This document shows, in pieces, positions 35,601-43,573 of a stretch of DNA of 64,000 nt. Source of the stretch: Flavobacterium tibetense (GTDB lineage: Bacteria > Bacteroidota > Bacteroidia > Flavobacteriales > Flavobacteriaceae); NCBI RefSeq assembly GCF_003293845.1, contig NZ_QLST01000007.1, positions 62,001-126,000 on the forward strand. The letters are read 5' to 3'. The position numbers and the translations under genes were made by a program. Within the stretch, counting starts at the first letter, position 1. Each line of letters opens with the position of its first letter. Under the pieces are notes generated by a model. The model was not told the origin of the DNA. It worked only from the letters and a program-made list of their open reading frames with translations, and did not search any database.

Positions 35601-37831
35601 ATGGCGGACAAGTAGGATGGGAATTAATTACATTACCTTCCGGATGTAGAGCATTAGTAGCATCTTGGAATGAAGTGCCAATGTATTCTAACAACTCTTT
35701 ACTTTATACAGGCATGATGGTTCTTTATGAAAACTCAAATGTAATTGAAGTTTATATACAAGAAAAAAGAGTTGATGGTACATGGAATGGTGGTAATGCT
35801 ATTGTAGGAATTCAAAATGCAACTGCAACTGCTGCTGTAGTAGCCCCTGGTCGAAATGCACTTGATGCAGACTGGACAACCTTTAATGAAGCTTGGCGTT
35901 TTGTTCCTGCTGGACCATCCATTGCAACTTTAACATGGTATGAAGGTGCTGGTACAACTGGACCTGTAGTAGGAAATACACCAGTACTAAACGTTTGCCC
36001 AACAGCTACAACAACATATACTGCTGAGATAACATATACTTTATGTGATGGAAGAACGATTACTGAAATTGACCAAACTATAGTTACCGTAAACGGAGCA
36101 AAAGTATGGAATGGTTCTGTAAACACGGATTGGGATGTGGCTAACAACTGGACTCCAACAGGTGTTCCTCTAGCTTCTGATTGTGTTGTAATCCCAGATG
36201 TTACTAATGACCCTATTGTTAGTGGTGGTAACTATAACGGTTTAGGATTGAATTTAACTATACAAAACAATGCTTTGTTAACAGTTGAATCTAATAACGC
36301 TGTAACTATAACCGATTGGATTAATATCAATGCTGGTGGTGACTTACAACTAAATAATAGCGCTAGTTTGATTCAAATTAACAACAACGCCAATCAAGGA
36401 ATCATGCACATGGATAGAACAGCTAGTATTCGTAAGTTAGATTATGTATATTGGTCTTCTCCTGTAGCAAGTTTCTCTTCAAGCGCAATTTCACCTGGAA
36501 CTAATGCTGGATACATTTACAAATGGGCGCCAACTGTAGCCAATGGAACTTATGCAAGTGACTTTGGAAAATGGGTTGGTGGAAATGAAATTATGGCTTT
36601 AGGAAAAGGATATATCGTTAGAGGACCTGATGCTTATACAGCCACTCATCAAAATTACACGGCTACTTTTGTAGGAACTCCAAATAACGGAGTTATCAAT
36701 ACACCTATTCAACGAAGCACTTATACTGGAGCTCCTTATGTAGGGCCTACAACTACAATGGTAACTTTAAACGATGACAACTGGAATCTATTAGGAAATC
36801 CATATCCTTCAGCATTAAATGCAGACGCTTTCTTGAGTGCTAATGCAGCAAACATTTCAGGTTTTGTAAAAATATGGACACATGGTACTTTACCAAGCAA
36901 CATGATTGTTGACCCTTTTTACGAAGATTATCAAATGAATTATACAGTAGCTGATTACATTACATATAATTCTTTAGGAAGTACTCCTCCAGGTTATAAC
37001 GGAATGATTGGAGCTGGACAAGGTTTCTTTGTACTAATGAATGATTTGGGTGCTACTAATGAAAGTGTAATTTTCAACAATACGATGAGAAGTCACACTT
37101 TTGATAATAGCCAATTTTACAGAACAGCTGAAAACACAGAGAACAACTCTGTAATTGAAAAACATAGAATTTGGTTAGATTTAGTAAGTCCAACAGGGAC
37201 TAATACCAAAACTTTAATTGGTTATGCAACAGGAGCAAGTAACAATTTAGACAATGCTTTTGATGCACCTGCTTTAGGAGTGAAAGCAAGTTTTGAATTG
37301 TATTCCATTGCTGAGAACAAAGAGCTTTTAATTCAAGGAAGAACTTTGCCGTTTGATAACAATGATCAAATTCCATTAGGTGTTACAGCTCCAAATGACG
37401 GAATGTACACAATCGCTCTAAGTTTAGTTGATGGTAGATTTTTGAATACAGATCAAAATATTTATTTAGAAGATAAGTTGCTTAATGTAATTCACGACTT
37501 AAAAGCAGCGCCATATCACTTTACAATTGAAGCAGGAACTAATGAAAATCGTTTTGTTTTACGTTATACCAACGAAACTTTAGGAAACAATGATTTCTTA
37601 AATGACAATTCCGTATTGGTTGTGTCAAATACCAATTTAAGCGTAGTTTCAACTAAAAATACAATTCAATCCGTTCTTGTATTCGATGTGCTTGGAAGAT
37701 TGTTGGTAAATAAGCAAAACGTAAATAGTTTAGAAGTGCCGCTTCATGAAGTACAAAAAAACAAGGCACCATTAGTAGTACAAATCACATTAACTAATGG
37801 AACCAAAGTAAATAAGAAGGTGGTTTACTAG
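32621..37831 (+). CDS. Giant modular secreted protein with tandem Ig-like/CUB repeats, T9SS type A
   Basis: 1736 residues: signal peptide about 1-27 (TFGQ), a pre-peptidase-C-like beta domain (about 28-150; ATPLTIDGSCGSG, NGTYYIAVG), and a GEVED domain (about 215-295; NIWIDWNNDGDF, EAEDYTIQV). A tandem array follows of an Ig-like domain plus CUB-like domain, units 301-523 and 524-745, with a third Ig-like copy from 746. A nidogen-like globular region covers about 900-1090 (FDFCFFGNTYNQCLIGSNGMLTFD, FRFVP-type end), then WNGSVNTDWDVANNW. The shared YWSSP/GNPYPSA module runs from about 1270 to 1645 and a type A sorting domain ends it (VLVFDVLGRLLVN). No catalytic motifs; probably an adhesin or glycan-binding surface protein. 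Confidence 0.88.
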   Translation: MKIYPFTKTHLFLSFLFLLFSTLTFGQGATCATATPLTIDGSCGSGSVNGTTEFPPTCSGWQRAVYYSFTVSSGPQNITITANSGARNLVLGLFSGTCATLSNLQCVDVNTTNGAQTETITATNLANGTYYIAVGNTTNHNMTLNSICVTTTPISYCTIGTTSNSYWINNFSTTGGLTNISNTTTYSTGGYGNFTAQSVSQVAGSSFNFNATTSSGTHGINIWIDWNNDGDFADAGEKAYASGGYVASATGTITIPGGAAPGNYRMRVVANWSNTDPASCGSTTYTEAEDYTIQVVVPAACSGAPTAGTTTTSPTTGNPGSNYTVSATGFTVATGLTFQWQSNTNSAGWVNEGASTSTYANYNATAPALGSTVTWRLVVTCTASGQSANSATSSFTSTSTLNVPQTGSNTVTCGTNITLYDNGGPSGNYVNNSNGHTVLQAGLGGIISITGSYATEGSNIDYIRIYNGTGTGGTILATYSGTGTINYTGTAGQTLTIQFYSDGSVVNTGFALSVTYSGTCFPACSGTPTGGTVAVSPVNGGPGSSYTVSATGMTLATGMTYQWQSNTNGAGWVNAGASTSTYSNFNATAPGTVGTTVAWQLVVTCTNSSQTATSTSSTFTVVSTLNIPTTGSNSVTCGTNITLYDNGGPSGDYSNNADGFTVLEAGLGATITISGSYVTEGVDDIIIYSGSGTGGTVLGTYSGTGTINYTGAPGQTLTIRFDSDSSIVYSGFALSITYSGVCFPVCSGTPVGGTVSTSPNTDWPGNPYVVSATGYTQALDLLYQWQFSTDGGATWTNAGAATSTYANYNAVAPASGNVNWQLVVTCTNSGQSATSNVGVFVTMAVSDVVTGCPNVISGGLNLNGADPAPFNCTDTTTCVDLEATFLDLGDTTNYTVEAIQYNPPIPFNGLANPVSVNLDDIWSPVVNLPFDFCFFGNTYNQCLIGSNGMLTFDLTSNSPGGGTGYSFSNNLPSTTGALFANTIYGVYHDIDPRYGGQVGWELITLPSGCRALVASWNEVPMYSNNSLLYTGMMVLYENSNVIEVYIQEKRVDGTWNGGNAIVGIQNATATAAVVAPGRNALDADWTTFNEAWRFVPAGPSIATLTWYEGAGTTGPVVGNTPVLNVCPTATTTYTAEITYTLCDGRTITEIDQTIVTVNGAKVWNGSVNTDWDVANNWTPTGVPLASDCVVIPDVTNDPIVSGGNYNGLGLNLTIQNNALLTVESNNAVTITDWININAGGDLQLNNSASLIQINNNANQGIMHMDRTASIRKLDYVYWSSPVASFSSSAISPGTNAGYIYKWAPTVANGTYASDFGKWVGGNEIMALGKGYIVRGPDAYTATHQNYTATFVGTPNNGVINTPIQRSTYTGAPYVGPTTTMVTLNDDNWNLLGNPYPSALNADAFLSANAANISGFVKIWTHGTLPSNMIVDPFYEDYQMNYTVADYITYNSLGSTPPGYNGMIGAGQGFFVLMNDLGATNESVIFNNTMRSHTFDNSQFYRTAENTENNSVIEKHRIWLDLVSPTGTNTKTLIGYATGASNNLDNAFDAPALGVKASFELYSIAENKELLIQGRTLPFDNNDQIPLGVTAPNDGMYTIALSLVDGRFLNTDQNIYLEDKLLNVIHDLKAAPYHFTIEAGTNENRFVLRYTNETLGNNDFLNDNSVLVVSNTNLSVVSTKNTIQSVLVFDVLGRLLVNKQNVNSLEVPLHEVQKNKAPLVVQITLTNGTKVNKKVVY
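33521..35140 (+). repeat. In-gene tandem repeat, 2.5 copies of a ~222-residue Ig/CUB unit
   Basis: The units begin CSGAP at residue 301 (33521), CSGTP at 524 (34190) and CSGTP at 746 (34856), spaced 223 and 222 residues apart. Shared landmarks are YQWQSNTN, GWVN-GASTSTY, LVVTCT, CGTNITLYDNGGPSG and GTGTINYTG. The third unit stops after the Ig-like half. Confidence 0.88.
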
Positions 37832-37852
37832 AACTGTTTTTGAAATACTCAA

Positions 37853-37887
37853 AAAAGACCTTTATTTTATTAAAATAAAGGTCTTTT
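37853..37887. terminator. Intrinsic terminator, probably bidirectional
   Basis: aaaagacctttatttta (37853-37869), a single T, then its exact reverse complement (37871-37887), with T-rich flanks in both directions; it lies between the converging 32621 and 37960 genes. Confidence 0.85.
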
Positions 37888-37959
37888 GTTTTGATTATGA
37901 TTAAAGAATTGAAAAAGTTAATAAATAAAAGGATCTTTTTGAATGAGTATAATTTGTTC

Positions 37960-38607
37960 TTATACCTTTATTTTTCCTGAAAGAAGCGTATTACTTCCTT
38001 CTACTAAATCAAAACGTTTCACTTCAAAATTGGTATTCAAATGACGATGTAATGCAGTAAGTTCTTCTTCGTTTTGTCCAAAAATGCTTGCGTTGAAAAT
38101 AAAATGCCCGTTTGGAGTTAAATGGGATTGAAGCGCGTTCCAAAATTCGGTTGTATAAAAAGTAGCTGGTACCAATTGGTCTACAAAAATATCTACTACA
38201 ATTAAATCGTATGTTTTCGTACACGTTTGTAAATAAGCAAATGCTTCTTGGTGAATGGTGGTTAATTGGTTGTCGTTTTTTAAACCAAATTCTTCCAATG
38301 CTAATGCAATTATGTTCGCATCAAAATCAACGGCATCAATCGATTTTTTATATCCAAAACGTTCACGTAAAGAAGGAACAACACTGCCGCCACCAAATCC
38401 TAAAATTAAAACAGAATTGCAAGATGAAACAGGAACTTGGTTCAAGCCAAATTCTAGAATTTTTTGTAACGAACCATAAGAGTAATTGGCATTTTGGCTG
38501 TGTAAAAGTTTCTTGCCAAAATCATAAGTTACTGTAACTTTTCCATTTTTCTCAGTTTCAATTTCTGAAACTGTAATAGGTAATAGGTAACTTAATAATT
38601 TTTTCAT
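37960..38607 (-). CDS. Spermidine-synthase-like SAM-dependent methyltransferase
   Basis: 215-residue Rossmann-fold protein of the spermidine synthase superfamily: the SAM/dcSAM loop LILGFGGGSVVPSL, acidic strand IDAVDFDANIIALA, and YDLIVVDIFVDQLVP at the position of the catalytic DxxD region, then LTPNGHFIFNAS. It is shorter than true spermidine synthases (about 280 residues), and the DIFVD segment departs from the usual D-S-x-D motif, so polyamine synthesis is doubtful and a methyltransferase role is equally possible. A -7-like box (TAAGTTTG on this strand) lies at 38631-38638. Confidence 0.75.
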   Translation of the reverse strand: MKKLLSYLLPITVSEIETEKNGKVTVTYDFGKKLLHSQNANYSYGSLQKILEFGLNQVPVSSCNSVLILGFGGGSVVPSLRERFGYKKSIDAVDFDANIIALALEEFGLKNDNQLTTIHQEAFAYLQTCTKTYDLIVVDIFVDQLVPATFYTTEFWNALQSHLTPNGHFIFNASIFGQNEEELTALHRHLNTNFEVKRFDLVEGSNTLLSGKIKV

Positions 38608-38665
38608 TAGAATGGCTTTTGGATAAATTACAAACTTAAGTTTTGAAGTAATTTTTGGAATAGAA

Positions 38666-39118
38666 TTATTGAAGTTTGAAGTTTATCGGAATCGTATAAG
38701 CAACATTTACAGGTTCACCTTTTTGTTTTCCAGGTGTCATTCTTGGTAATAATTTAATAATACGAATGGCCTCAGCTTCTAAAATAGGATGCGTTTTGTT
38801 TGCTGCTTTTACATTGGTAATTTCTCCAGTTTTTGATATAACAAATGAAACCAAAACTTTGCCTTGAATTTCTTTTCTAATTGCTTTATTTGGATATTTA
38901 AAGTGTTTTGCTATATGTTCAGCAATTTTTTGATTGAAACAGCTTTTGATTGCTTCATTTTTATTTTTGTTATCGCAACCATTAAATGCTGGAATGGTTT
39001 CGATTTCTGTAAATGATAATTCCGAAGTGTTCTTTTGTTCTTCAGTTTCACTTTTTTCATTCTGACAAAAAGCGTTTGATTGAATTAATAAAACTAAAAA
39101 GAAGATAATTTTTTTCAT
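38666..39118 (-). CDS. Periplasmic TonB C-terminal-domain protein
   Basis: 150 residues: a cleavable signal peptide (about 1-19, ending FCQ), a polar linker, and a TonB C-terminal domain (about 75-150; FKYPNKAIRKEIQGKVLVSFVISKTG, LPRMTPGKQKGEPV, IPINFKL). Canonical TonB has an uncleaved N-terminal anchor and a Pro-rich spacer; both are missing here, so direct energy transduction is unlikely. It starts nine bases after thyA and is probably co-transcribed with it. It could be a soluble partner of TonB-box proteins, but that is inference. Confidence 0.78.
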   Translation of the reverse strand: MKKIIFFLVLLIQSNAFCQNEKSETEEQKNTSELSFTEIETIPAFNGCDNKNKNEAIKSCFNQKIAEHIAKHFKYPNKAIRKEIQGKVLVSFVISKTGEITNVKAANKTHPILEAEAIRIIKLLPRMTPGKQKGEPVNVAYTIPINFKLQ

Positions 39119-39127
39119 AACTAATTT

Positions 39128-39952
39128 TTAAACTGCAACAATTCCTTTAATATGTGGATGTGGATCGTAACCTTCCAAAGTGAAATCGTCAAATGTGAAA
39201 TCAAAAATATTCTTGATTTCTGGGTTCAATTTCATTTTTGGTAACGGACGACAGTCGCGGGTTAATTGTAATTCTAGTTGTTCGATGTGGTTGTTATAGA
39301 TGTGAGCATCACCAAAAGTATGGATGAATTCGCCTACTTGTAAATCACAAACTTGTGCAATCATCATGGTAAACAAAGCATAAGAAGCAATATTAAAAGG
39401 AACGCCTAAGAAAATATCAGCGCTTCTTTGGTACAATTGGCAACTTAATTTGCCATCGGCAACATAAAACTGAAAAAAGGCATGACACGGAGGTAAAGCG
39501 GCTTTTCCATTGGCTACATTTTCAGCAAATGAAACTGAAGTATCAGGCAAAACGCTAGGATTCCAAGCGGAAACTAACATTCTTCTGCTGTTTGGATTGG
39601 TTTTCAGTGTTTCGATTAATTCGGTAATTTGGTCAATTTCTTCGCTATTCCAGTTGCGCCATTGGTGACCGTAAACCGGACCTAAATCGCCATTTTCATC
39701 CGCCCATTCGTCCCAAATTTTAACACCGTTTTCTTGTAAATACTTGATATTGGTATCGCCATTCAAAAACCACAACAATTCATAAATAATGGATTTTAAA
39801 TGGAGTTTTTTGGTAGTTACCATTGGAAAACCTTTACTCAAATCAAATCGCATTTGATACCCAAATACACTTAATGTTCCAGTTCCCGTGCGGTCGCCTT
39901 TTTGGTTGCCGTTTGCTAATACGTGTTTTACTAAGTCGTGGTATTGTTTCAT
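39128..39952 (-). CDS. thyA: Thymidylate synthase
   Basis: Converts dUMP to dTMP with methylene-tetrahydrofolate. At 274 residues it is close to the E. coli enzyme. Motifs: [20 protein letters not shown] (phosphate-binding Arg), [11 protein letters not shown] with the nucleophilic Cys, [25 protein letters not shown], and [12 protein letters not shown]. The nucleoside transporter lies 40 bases upstream on the same strand, and the TonB-C protein follows. It functionally pairs with folA at 20.5 kb. Confidence 0.97.
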   Translation of the reverse strand: MKQYHDLVKHVLANGNQKGDRTGTGTLSVFGYQMRFDLSKGFPMVTTKKLHLKSIIYELLWFLNGDTNIKYLQENGVKIWDEWADENGDLGPVYGHQWRNWNSEEIDQITELIETLKTNPNSRRMLVSAWNPSVLPDTSVSFAENVANGKAALPPCHAFFQFYVADGKLSCQLYQRSADIFLGVPFNIASYALFTMMIAQVCDLQVGEFIHTFGDAHIYNNHIEQLELQLTRDCRPLPKMKLNPEIKNIFDFTFDDFTLEGYDPHPHIKGIVAV

Positions 39953-39955
39953 TTT

Positions 39956-39992
39956 TTAGAGAGAGGTTAGAAGTTAGAGATTAGAAGTTAGA
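39956..39992. repeat. Short tandem repeat in the nupC-thyA spacer
   Basis: ttagaagttaga occurs at 39967-39978 and 39981-39992 (period 14) with a degenerate third copy from 39956; the repeat fills nearly the whole spacer up to the stop codon of the transporter. Confidence 0.6.
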
Positions 39993-41657
39993 TTATCCAA
40001 TTATCATCCCAGCTATTGTCGCTGATAAAAGGGATGCTAAACTACCGCCAATTACCGCTTTTAGTCCAAATTCTGATAATGTTTTTCTTTGGTTGGGTGC
40101 TAATGAGCCAATGCCTCCAATTTGAATTCCAATGGAAGCGAAATTGGCAAAACCACACAACATATAAGTCGCCATAATTACAGATTTTTGATACGTAAAA
40201 TGAATATCATTTGCCATATTTTTCAACTCTGCCAATTGAATATAACCAACAAATTCAGAAGCCGCTAGCTTAATTCCTAACAATTGTCCCATTAACATCA
40301 TGTCTTCTTTGGCAACACCAATGAGCCACATTAAAGGTGAGAAAATAATTCCTAAAATCGTTTCTAAGGAGAATTTTGTATATGGAGTATAAGATGATAT
40401 TAATTCATTTAATCCAGTGTAATAACCAATTATACCAAGTCCCCAGTTTATCATAGCAATAAAAGCGATGAAAACTAACAACATGGCAGCTACGTTAGCA
40501 GCTAATTTTAAACCTTCTGTGGTTCCAGTTGCAATGGCATCTAGAATATTTGAACCAATTTTTTCTTTTGAAACTTCAACAGCAGTGTCAATTTTTTCTG
40601 TTTGCGGATATAGTATTTTTGAAATTACAATTGCACCCGGTGCTGCCATTACAGAAGCTGCTAATAAATGTTTCGCAAATTCTAAACGTAAAACAGGATC
40701 ATTTCCTCCCAAAAAACCAATGTAAGCCGCTAAAACGCCACCAGCAACAGTTGCCATTCCACCAACCATAACTAATAGAATTTCACTTTTATTCATTTTC
40801 TCTAAATACGCTTTAATCATCAATGGCGCTTCTGTTTGACCTAAGAAAATGTTTCCAGCTACTGATAAACTTTCAGCGCCTGAAATTTGAAGAATTTTTG
40901 TTAATAAAGTGGCTAGTCCTTTAACGATAATTTGAATTACCCCTAAGTAAAATAATAACGAAGTTAAAGCTGAAAAGAAAATAATAGTTGGTAAAACTTG
41001 GAACAAGAAAATAAATCCAAAGCTTTCTACGTTCATCATGCCACCTAATAGAAATTCACTTCCAGCTCGAGTAAAATCTAGAACTAAAACAAACAATTTT
41101 CCAATTAGTTCAAATGCTGATTTAATAAAACCAACTTTCAAAACTCCAATGGCTAATATTAATTGTGCTCCTAATCCAATTGCGACTGTTTTCCAGTTGA
41201 TTCCTTTGCGATTCGCACTAAATAAAAAAGCAACTAATAATAAAGACACCATTCCTAAAACGCCTCTTCCAATTCCCATTGGGGTTATGCCTTCATTAGG
41301 TTTTAACTCAATTGAATTCCCTTTGTTTTTAACTTTATTGGAAGCAAAAAATGAATAGGCCTTTTCTCCTTTTTTTATAGTTAATGTAGAGTCGGTTTGG
41401 GTTTCAATAGAAAAGCGTTTGGTAGGTGAATCTGAACCGTTTTCAAATAAAAATAAATATTTGTCTTGAATCAAATAATCCCCTTTTTGGAATAAACTAT
41501 CCGATGATAATTTCAATTGGTAAGTGCCTTCTTTTAGTTCTAAAAAGTCAGTTTGAGACGATTGCAATTGCCATTTTTTCTCTAATTCCACTTCTTGACC
41601 CACTAGGTTCATTGCAAAAAGAAAAGCAATTGAAAAATATATAATTTTTTTTAACAT
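39993..41657 (-). CDS. nupC: NupC-type concentrative nucleoside transporter with an extra N-terminal domain
   Basis: Cation-coupled nucleoside importer (CNT family). The C-terminal 400 or so residues match NupC: NIFLGQTEAPLMIKAYLEKMNKSE, VMVGGMATVAGGVLAAYIGFLG, LMWLIGVAKEDMMLMGQLLG, and CGFANFASIGIQIGGIGSLAPNQR. The 554-residue total is longer than E. coli NupC (400) because of an N-terminal signal peptide (about 1-20, NLVGQ) and a hydrophilic beta-rich domain (about 21-120; KEGTYQLKLSSDSLFQKGDYLI) that would lie in the periplasm. Its place 29 bases after the bifunctional nuclease and just before thyA suggests a pyrimidine-salvage operon. Confidence 0.9.
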   Translation of the reverse strand: MLKKIIYFSIAFLFAMNLVGQEVELEKKWQLQSSQTDFLELKEGTYQLKLSSDSLFQKGDYLIQDKYLFLFENGSDSPTKRFSIETQTDSTLTIKKGEKAYSFFASNKVKNKGNSIELKPNEGITPMGIGRGVLGMVSLLLVAFLFSANRKGINWKTVAIGLGAQLILAIGVLKVGFIKSAFELIGKLFVLVLDFTRAGSEFLLGGMMNVESFGFIFLFQVLPTIIFFSALTSLLFYLGVIQIIVKGLATLLTKILQISGAESLSVAGNIFLGQTEAPLMIKAYLEKMNKSEILLVMVGGMATVAGGVLAAYIGFLGGNDPVLRLEFAKHLLAASVMAAPGAIVISKILYPQTEKIDTAVEVSKEKIGSNILDAIATGTTEGLKLAANVAAMLLVFIAFIAMINWGLGIIGYYTGLNELISSYTPYTKFSLETILGIIFSPLMWLIGVAKEDMMLMGQLLGIKLAASEFVGYIQLAELKNMANDIHFTYQKSVIMATYMLCGFANFASIGIQIGGIGSLAPNQRKTLSEFGLKAVIGGSLASLLSATIAGMIIG

Positions 41658-41686
41658 ATTGATTTTGAATTAAGTAAAAGCTGTGG

Positions 41687-42313
41687 TTACGATTCTTTTT
41701 TAGATATTTCGTCTCTTATTTTTGCGGCTTTTTCGTAGTCTTCATTTTGAACCGCTTCGTCTAATTTATCGTAAAGCTGTTGTAATGTGAAGCCAGAATA
41801 ATCAGTTCCTGAAACAGGAGAATCACTTTCGCTACCAAAAGTTTCTGGTTCAGAAAGTACACCGTCGTCATTGCCAGTTGGGTTTTCCTCTGTGTTTGAC
41901 ATGTTCAAGTAAATACCTGCTTTGTCTAAGATGTTTTTGTAGGTAAAAATAGGCGCATTGAAACGTAATGCTAAGGCAATAGCATCGGAAGTTCTTGCGT
42001 CAACAATTTCCTCAATTTTATCTCTTTCACAAATGATACTGGAAAAAAATACGCCATCTACCAATTTATGAATAATAACTTGTTTAACTACAATATCAAA
42101 TCGGTCAGCAAAACTTTTGAACAAATCGTGCGTTAATGGTCTTGGTGGTTTAATTTCCTTTTCTAACGCAATAGCAATGGATTGGGCTTCAAAAGCACCA
42201 ATTACGATAGGCAAATTGCGTTCGCCATCCACCTCATTCAAAATTAGTGCGTAAGCGCCATTTTGTGTTTGGCTATAGGAAATTCCTTTTATAGTTAATT
42301 TTACTAAGCTCAT
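41687..42313 (-). CDS. Bifunctional nuclease (DUF151) with C-terminal UVR motif
   Basis: 208 residues. The N-terminal two thirds are a BFN/DUF151 domain (NLPIVIGAFEAQSIAIALE, RPLTHDLFKSFADRF, VDARTSDAIALALRF). An acidic linker leads to a UvrB/UvrC-type motif (about 170-205; LQQLYDKLDEAVQNEDYEKAAKIRDEI). Plant BFN proteins have RNase and DNase activity; the function in bacteria is not settled. A -7-like box (TATTTTTG on this strand) lies at 42341-42348, so this gene probably heads the nupC-thyA operon. Confidence 0.88.
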   Translation of the reverse strand: MSLVKLTIKGISYSQTQNGAYALILNEVDGERNLPIVIGAFEAQSIAIALEKEIKPPRPLTHDLFKSFADRFDIVVKQVIIHKLVDGVFFSSIICERDKIEEIVDARTSDAIALALRFNAPIFTYKNILDKAGIYLNMSNTEENPTGNDDGVLSEPETFGSESDSPVSGTDYSGFTLQQLYDKLDEAVQNEDYEKAAKIRDEISKKES

Positions 42314-42465
42314 AGGTTTTTTACTGTCATTTTAGCGGCACAAAAATAGTATTATTCCGTAAAAATGAGGTTCATTATTCAACTAATTTACAAATATAAA
42401 CAAACTGATTATAAGTTTGATTAAAAATAAGGAACACTAAAATAATTTTGCGTTTAAACACAAAA

Positions 42466-42489
42466 AAAGCACCTCGTAAAAGGTGCTTT
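42466..42489 (-). terminator. Intrinsic terminator of the etf genes
   Basis: aaagcacct / aggtgcttt stem with loop cgtaaa; on the minus strand the hairpin is followed by a run of T. It lies 24 bases after the etfA stop. Confidence 0.8.
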
Positions 42490-42512
42490 GTTGATTATTG
42501 TAATTAAAATTT

Positions 42513-43481
42513 TTAAGCATTTGCAGCTTTAAAAGCTTTTAATTTTTCGATTAATTTTGGAACCACATCAAATGCGTCGCCTACAATTCCGTAGTCAGCC
42601 ACTTTAAAGAAAGGTGCTTCAGGATCAGTATTGATAACCACTTTTACTTTTGAAGAGTTAATTCCTGCAATATGTTGGATTGCCCCAGAAATTCCTACTG
42701 CAATATATAAGTTTGATGCTACAGGTTTTCCTGTTTGTCCCACGTGCTCGCTGTGAGGTCTCCATCCAATGTCAGAAACTGGTTTAGAACAAGCAGTTGC
42801 TGCTCCTAAAACAGCTGCTAATTCTTCAATCATTCCCCAGTTCTCTGGACCTTTCATTCCACGACCTGCAGAAACTACGATTTCGGCATCAGCAATAGTT
42901 ACTTTTCCTGTAACTTTCTCTACATTTTCTACTTTTACACCAAAAGCACTGCTGTCAAGTGCTGGAGCAAAAGCTTCTTCTGAAGTTGCAACTGCGTCTT
43001 CATTTAATCCATATGAGTTTTTAGCTAATCCAATAACTTTTACTGTTGTTGTTAGTTCGGTTACATTGAAAGCTTTGTTTGAGAAAGCCGTTCTTTTTAC
43101 TTGAAATGGTGATGTGCTTACTGGTAAAGCAACTACATTTGAAGCATAACCTGCTTTTAAACTAACAGCAACTAGTGGTGCTAAATACAAACTATCAGTT
43201 GTGCTTGAAAGAACCACTAAACTTGTTCCTTCTTTTTCAGCTGCTTGTTGAATTACTGATGCATACCCTTTGGCATTAAAAGTAGCCAATTGCTCATTAG
43301 TAACTTGCAATACTTTGCTAACACCATATTTTCCTAATTCTGATGCATTGCTTGCATTAATTGTAACTGCAGTTACTGATGTTCCCATAGCATCTGCAAC
43401 CTTTTTTGCATAAGAAGCTAATTCGAATGCTACTTTTTTAAATTTTCCTTCTGCTGATTCAGCATATATTAATATAGACAT
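42513..43481 (-). CDS. etfA: Electron transfer flavoprotein subunit alpha
   Basis: FAD-binding subunit of the ETF that collects electrons from acyl-CoA and other dehydrogenases. The 322 residues comprise an N-terminal Rossmann-like domain and the C-terminal FAD domain with SAGRGMKGPENWGMIEEL, SKPVSDIGWRPHSEHVGQTG, NLYIAVGISGAIQHIAGI, and INTDPEAPFFKVADYGIVGD (ETF alpha signature). It follows etfB after a repeat-filled spacer of about 90 bases and ends at a terminator. Confidence 0.97.
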   Translation of the reverse strand: MSILIYAESAEGKFKKVAFELASYAKKVADAMGTSVTAVTINASNASELGKYGVSKVLQVTNEQLATFNAKGYASVIQQAAEKEGTSLVVLSSTTDSLYLAPLVAVSLKAGYASNVVALPVSTSPFQVKRTAFSNKAFNVTELTTTVKVIGLAKNSYGLNEDAVATSEEAFAPALDSSAFGVKVENVEKVTGKVTIADAEIVVSAGRGMKGPENWGMIEELAAVLGAATACSKPVSDIGWRPHSEHVGQTGKPVASNLYIAVGISGAIQHIAGINSSKVKVVINTDPEAPFFKVADYGIVGDAFDVVPKLIEKLKAFKAANA

Positions 43482-43487
43482 GATTTT

Positions 43488-43573
43488 TTAAGTTTAAAAG
43501 TTTAATTAAGTTTAAAAGTTAATAGTTTGAGTCTAGTTCTTTACTGAAAACTGTGACTGAAAACTGAAAACTA
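43488..43573. repeat. Two short tandem-repeat blocks in the etfB-etfA spacer
   Basis: aagtttaaaagtt occurs at 43490-43502 and 43508-43520 (period 18). actgaaaactg occurs at 43543-43553 and 43556-43566, with an overlapping variant at 43563-43573 that includes the etfB stop codon. Confidence 0.6.

Noticed and set aside
37960..38607. Naming this gene speE (spermidine synthase)
   Set aside because: Too short and the catalytic Asp motif is altered; no speD or other polyamine gene nearby.
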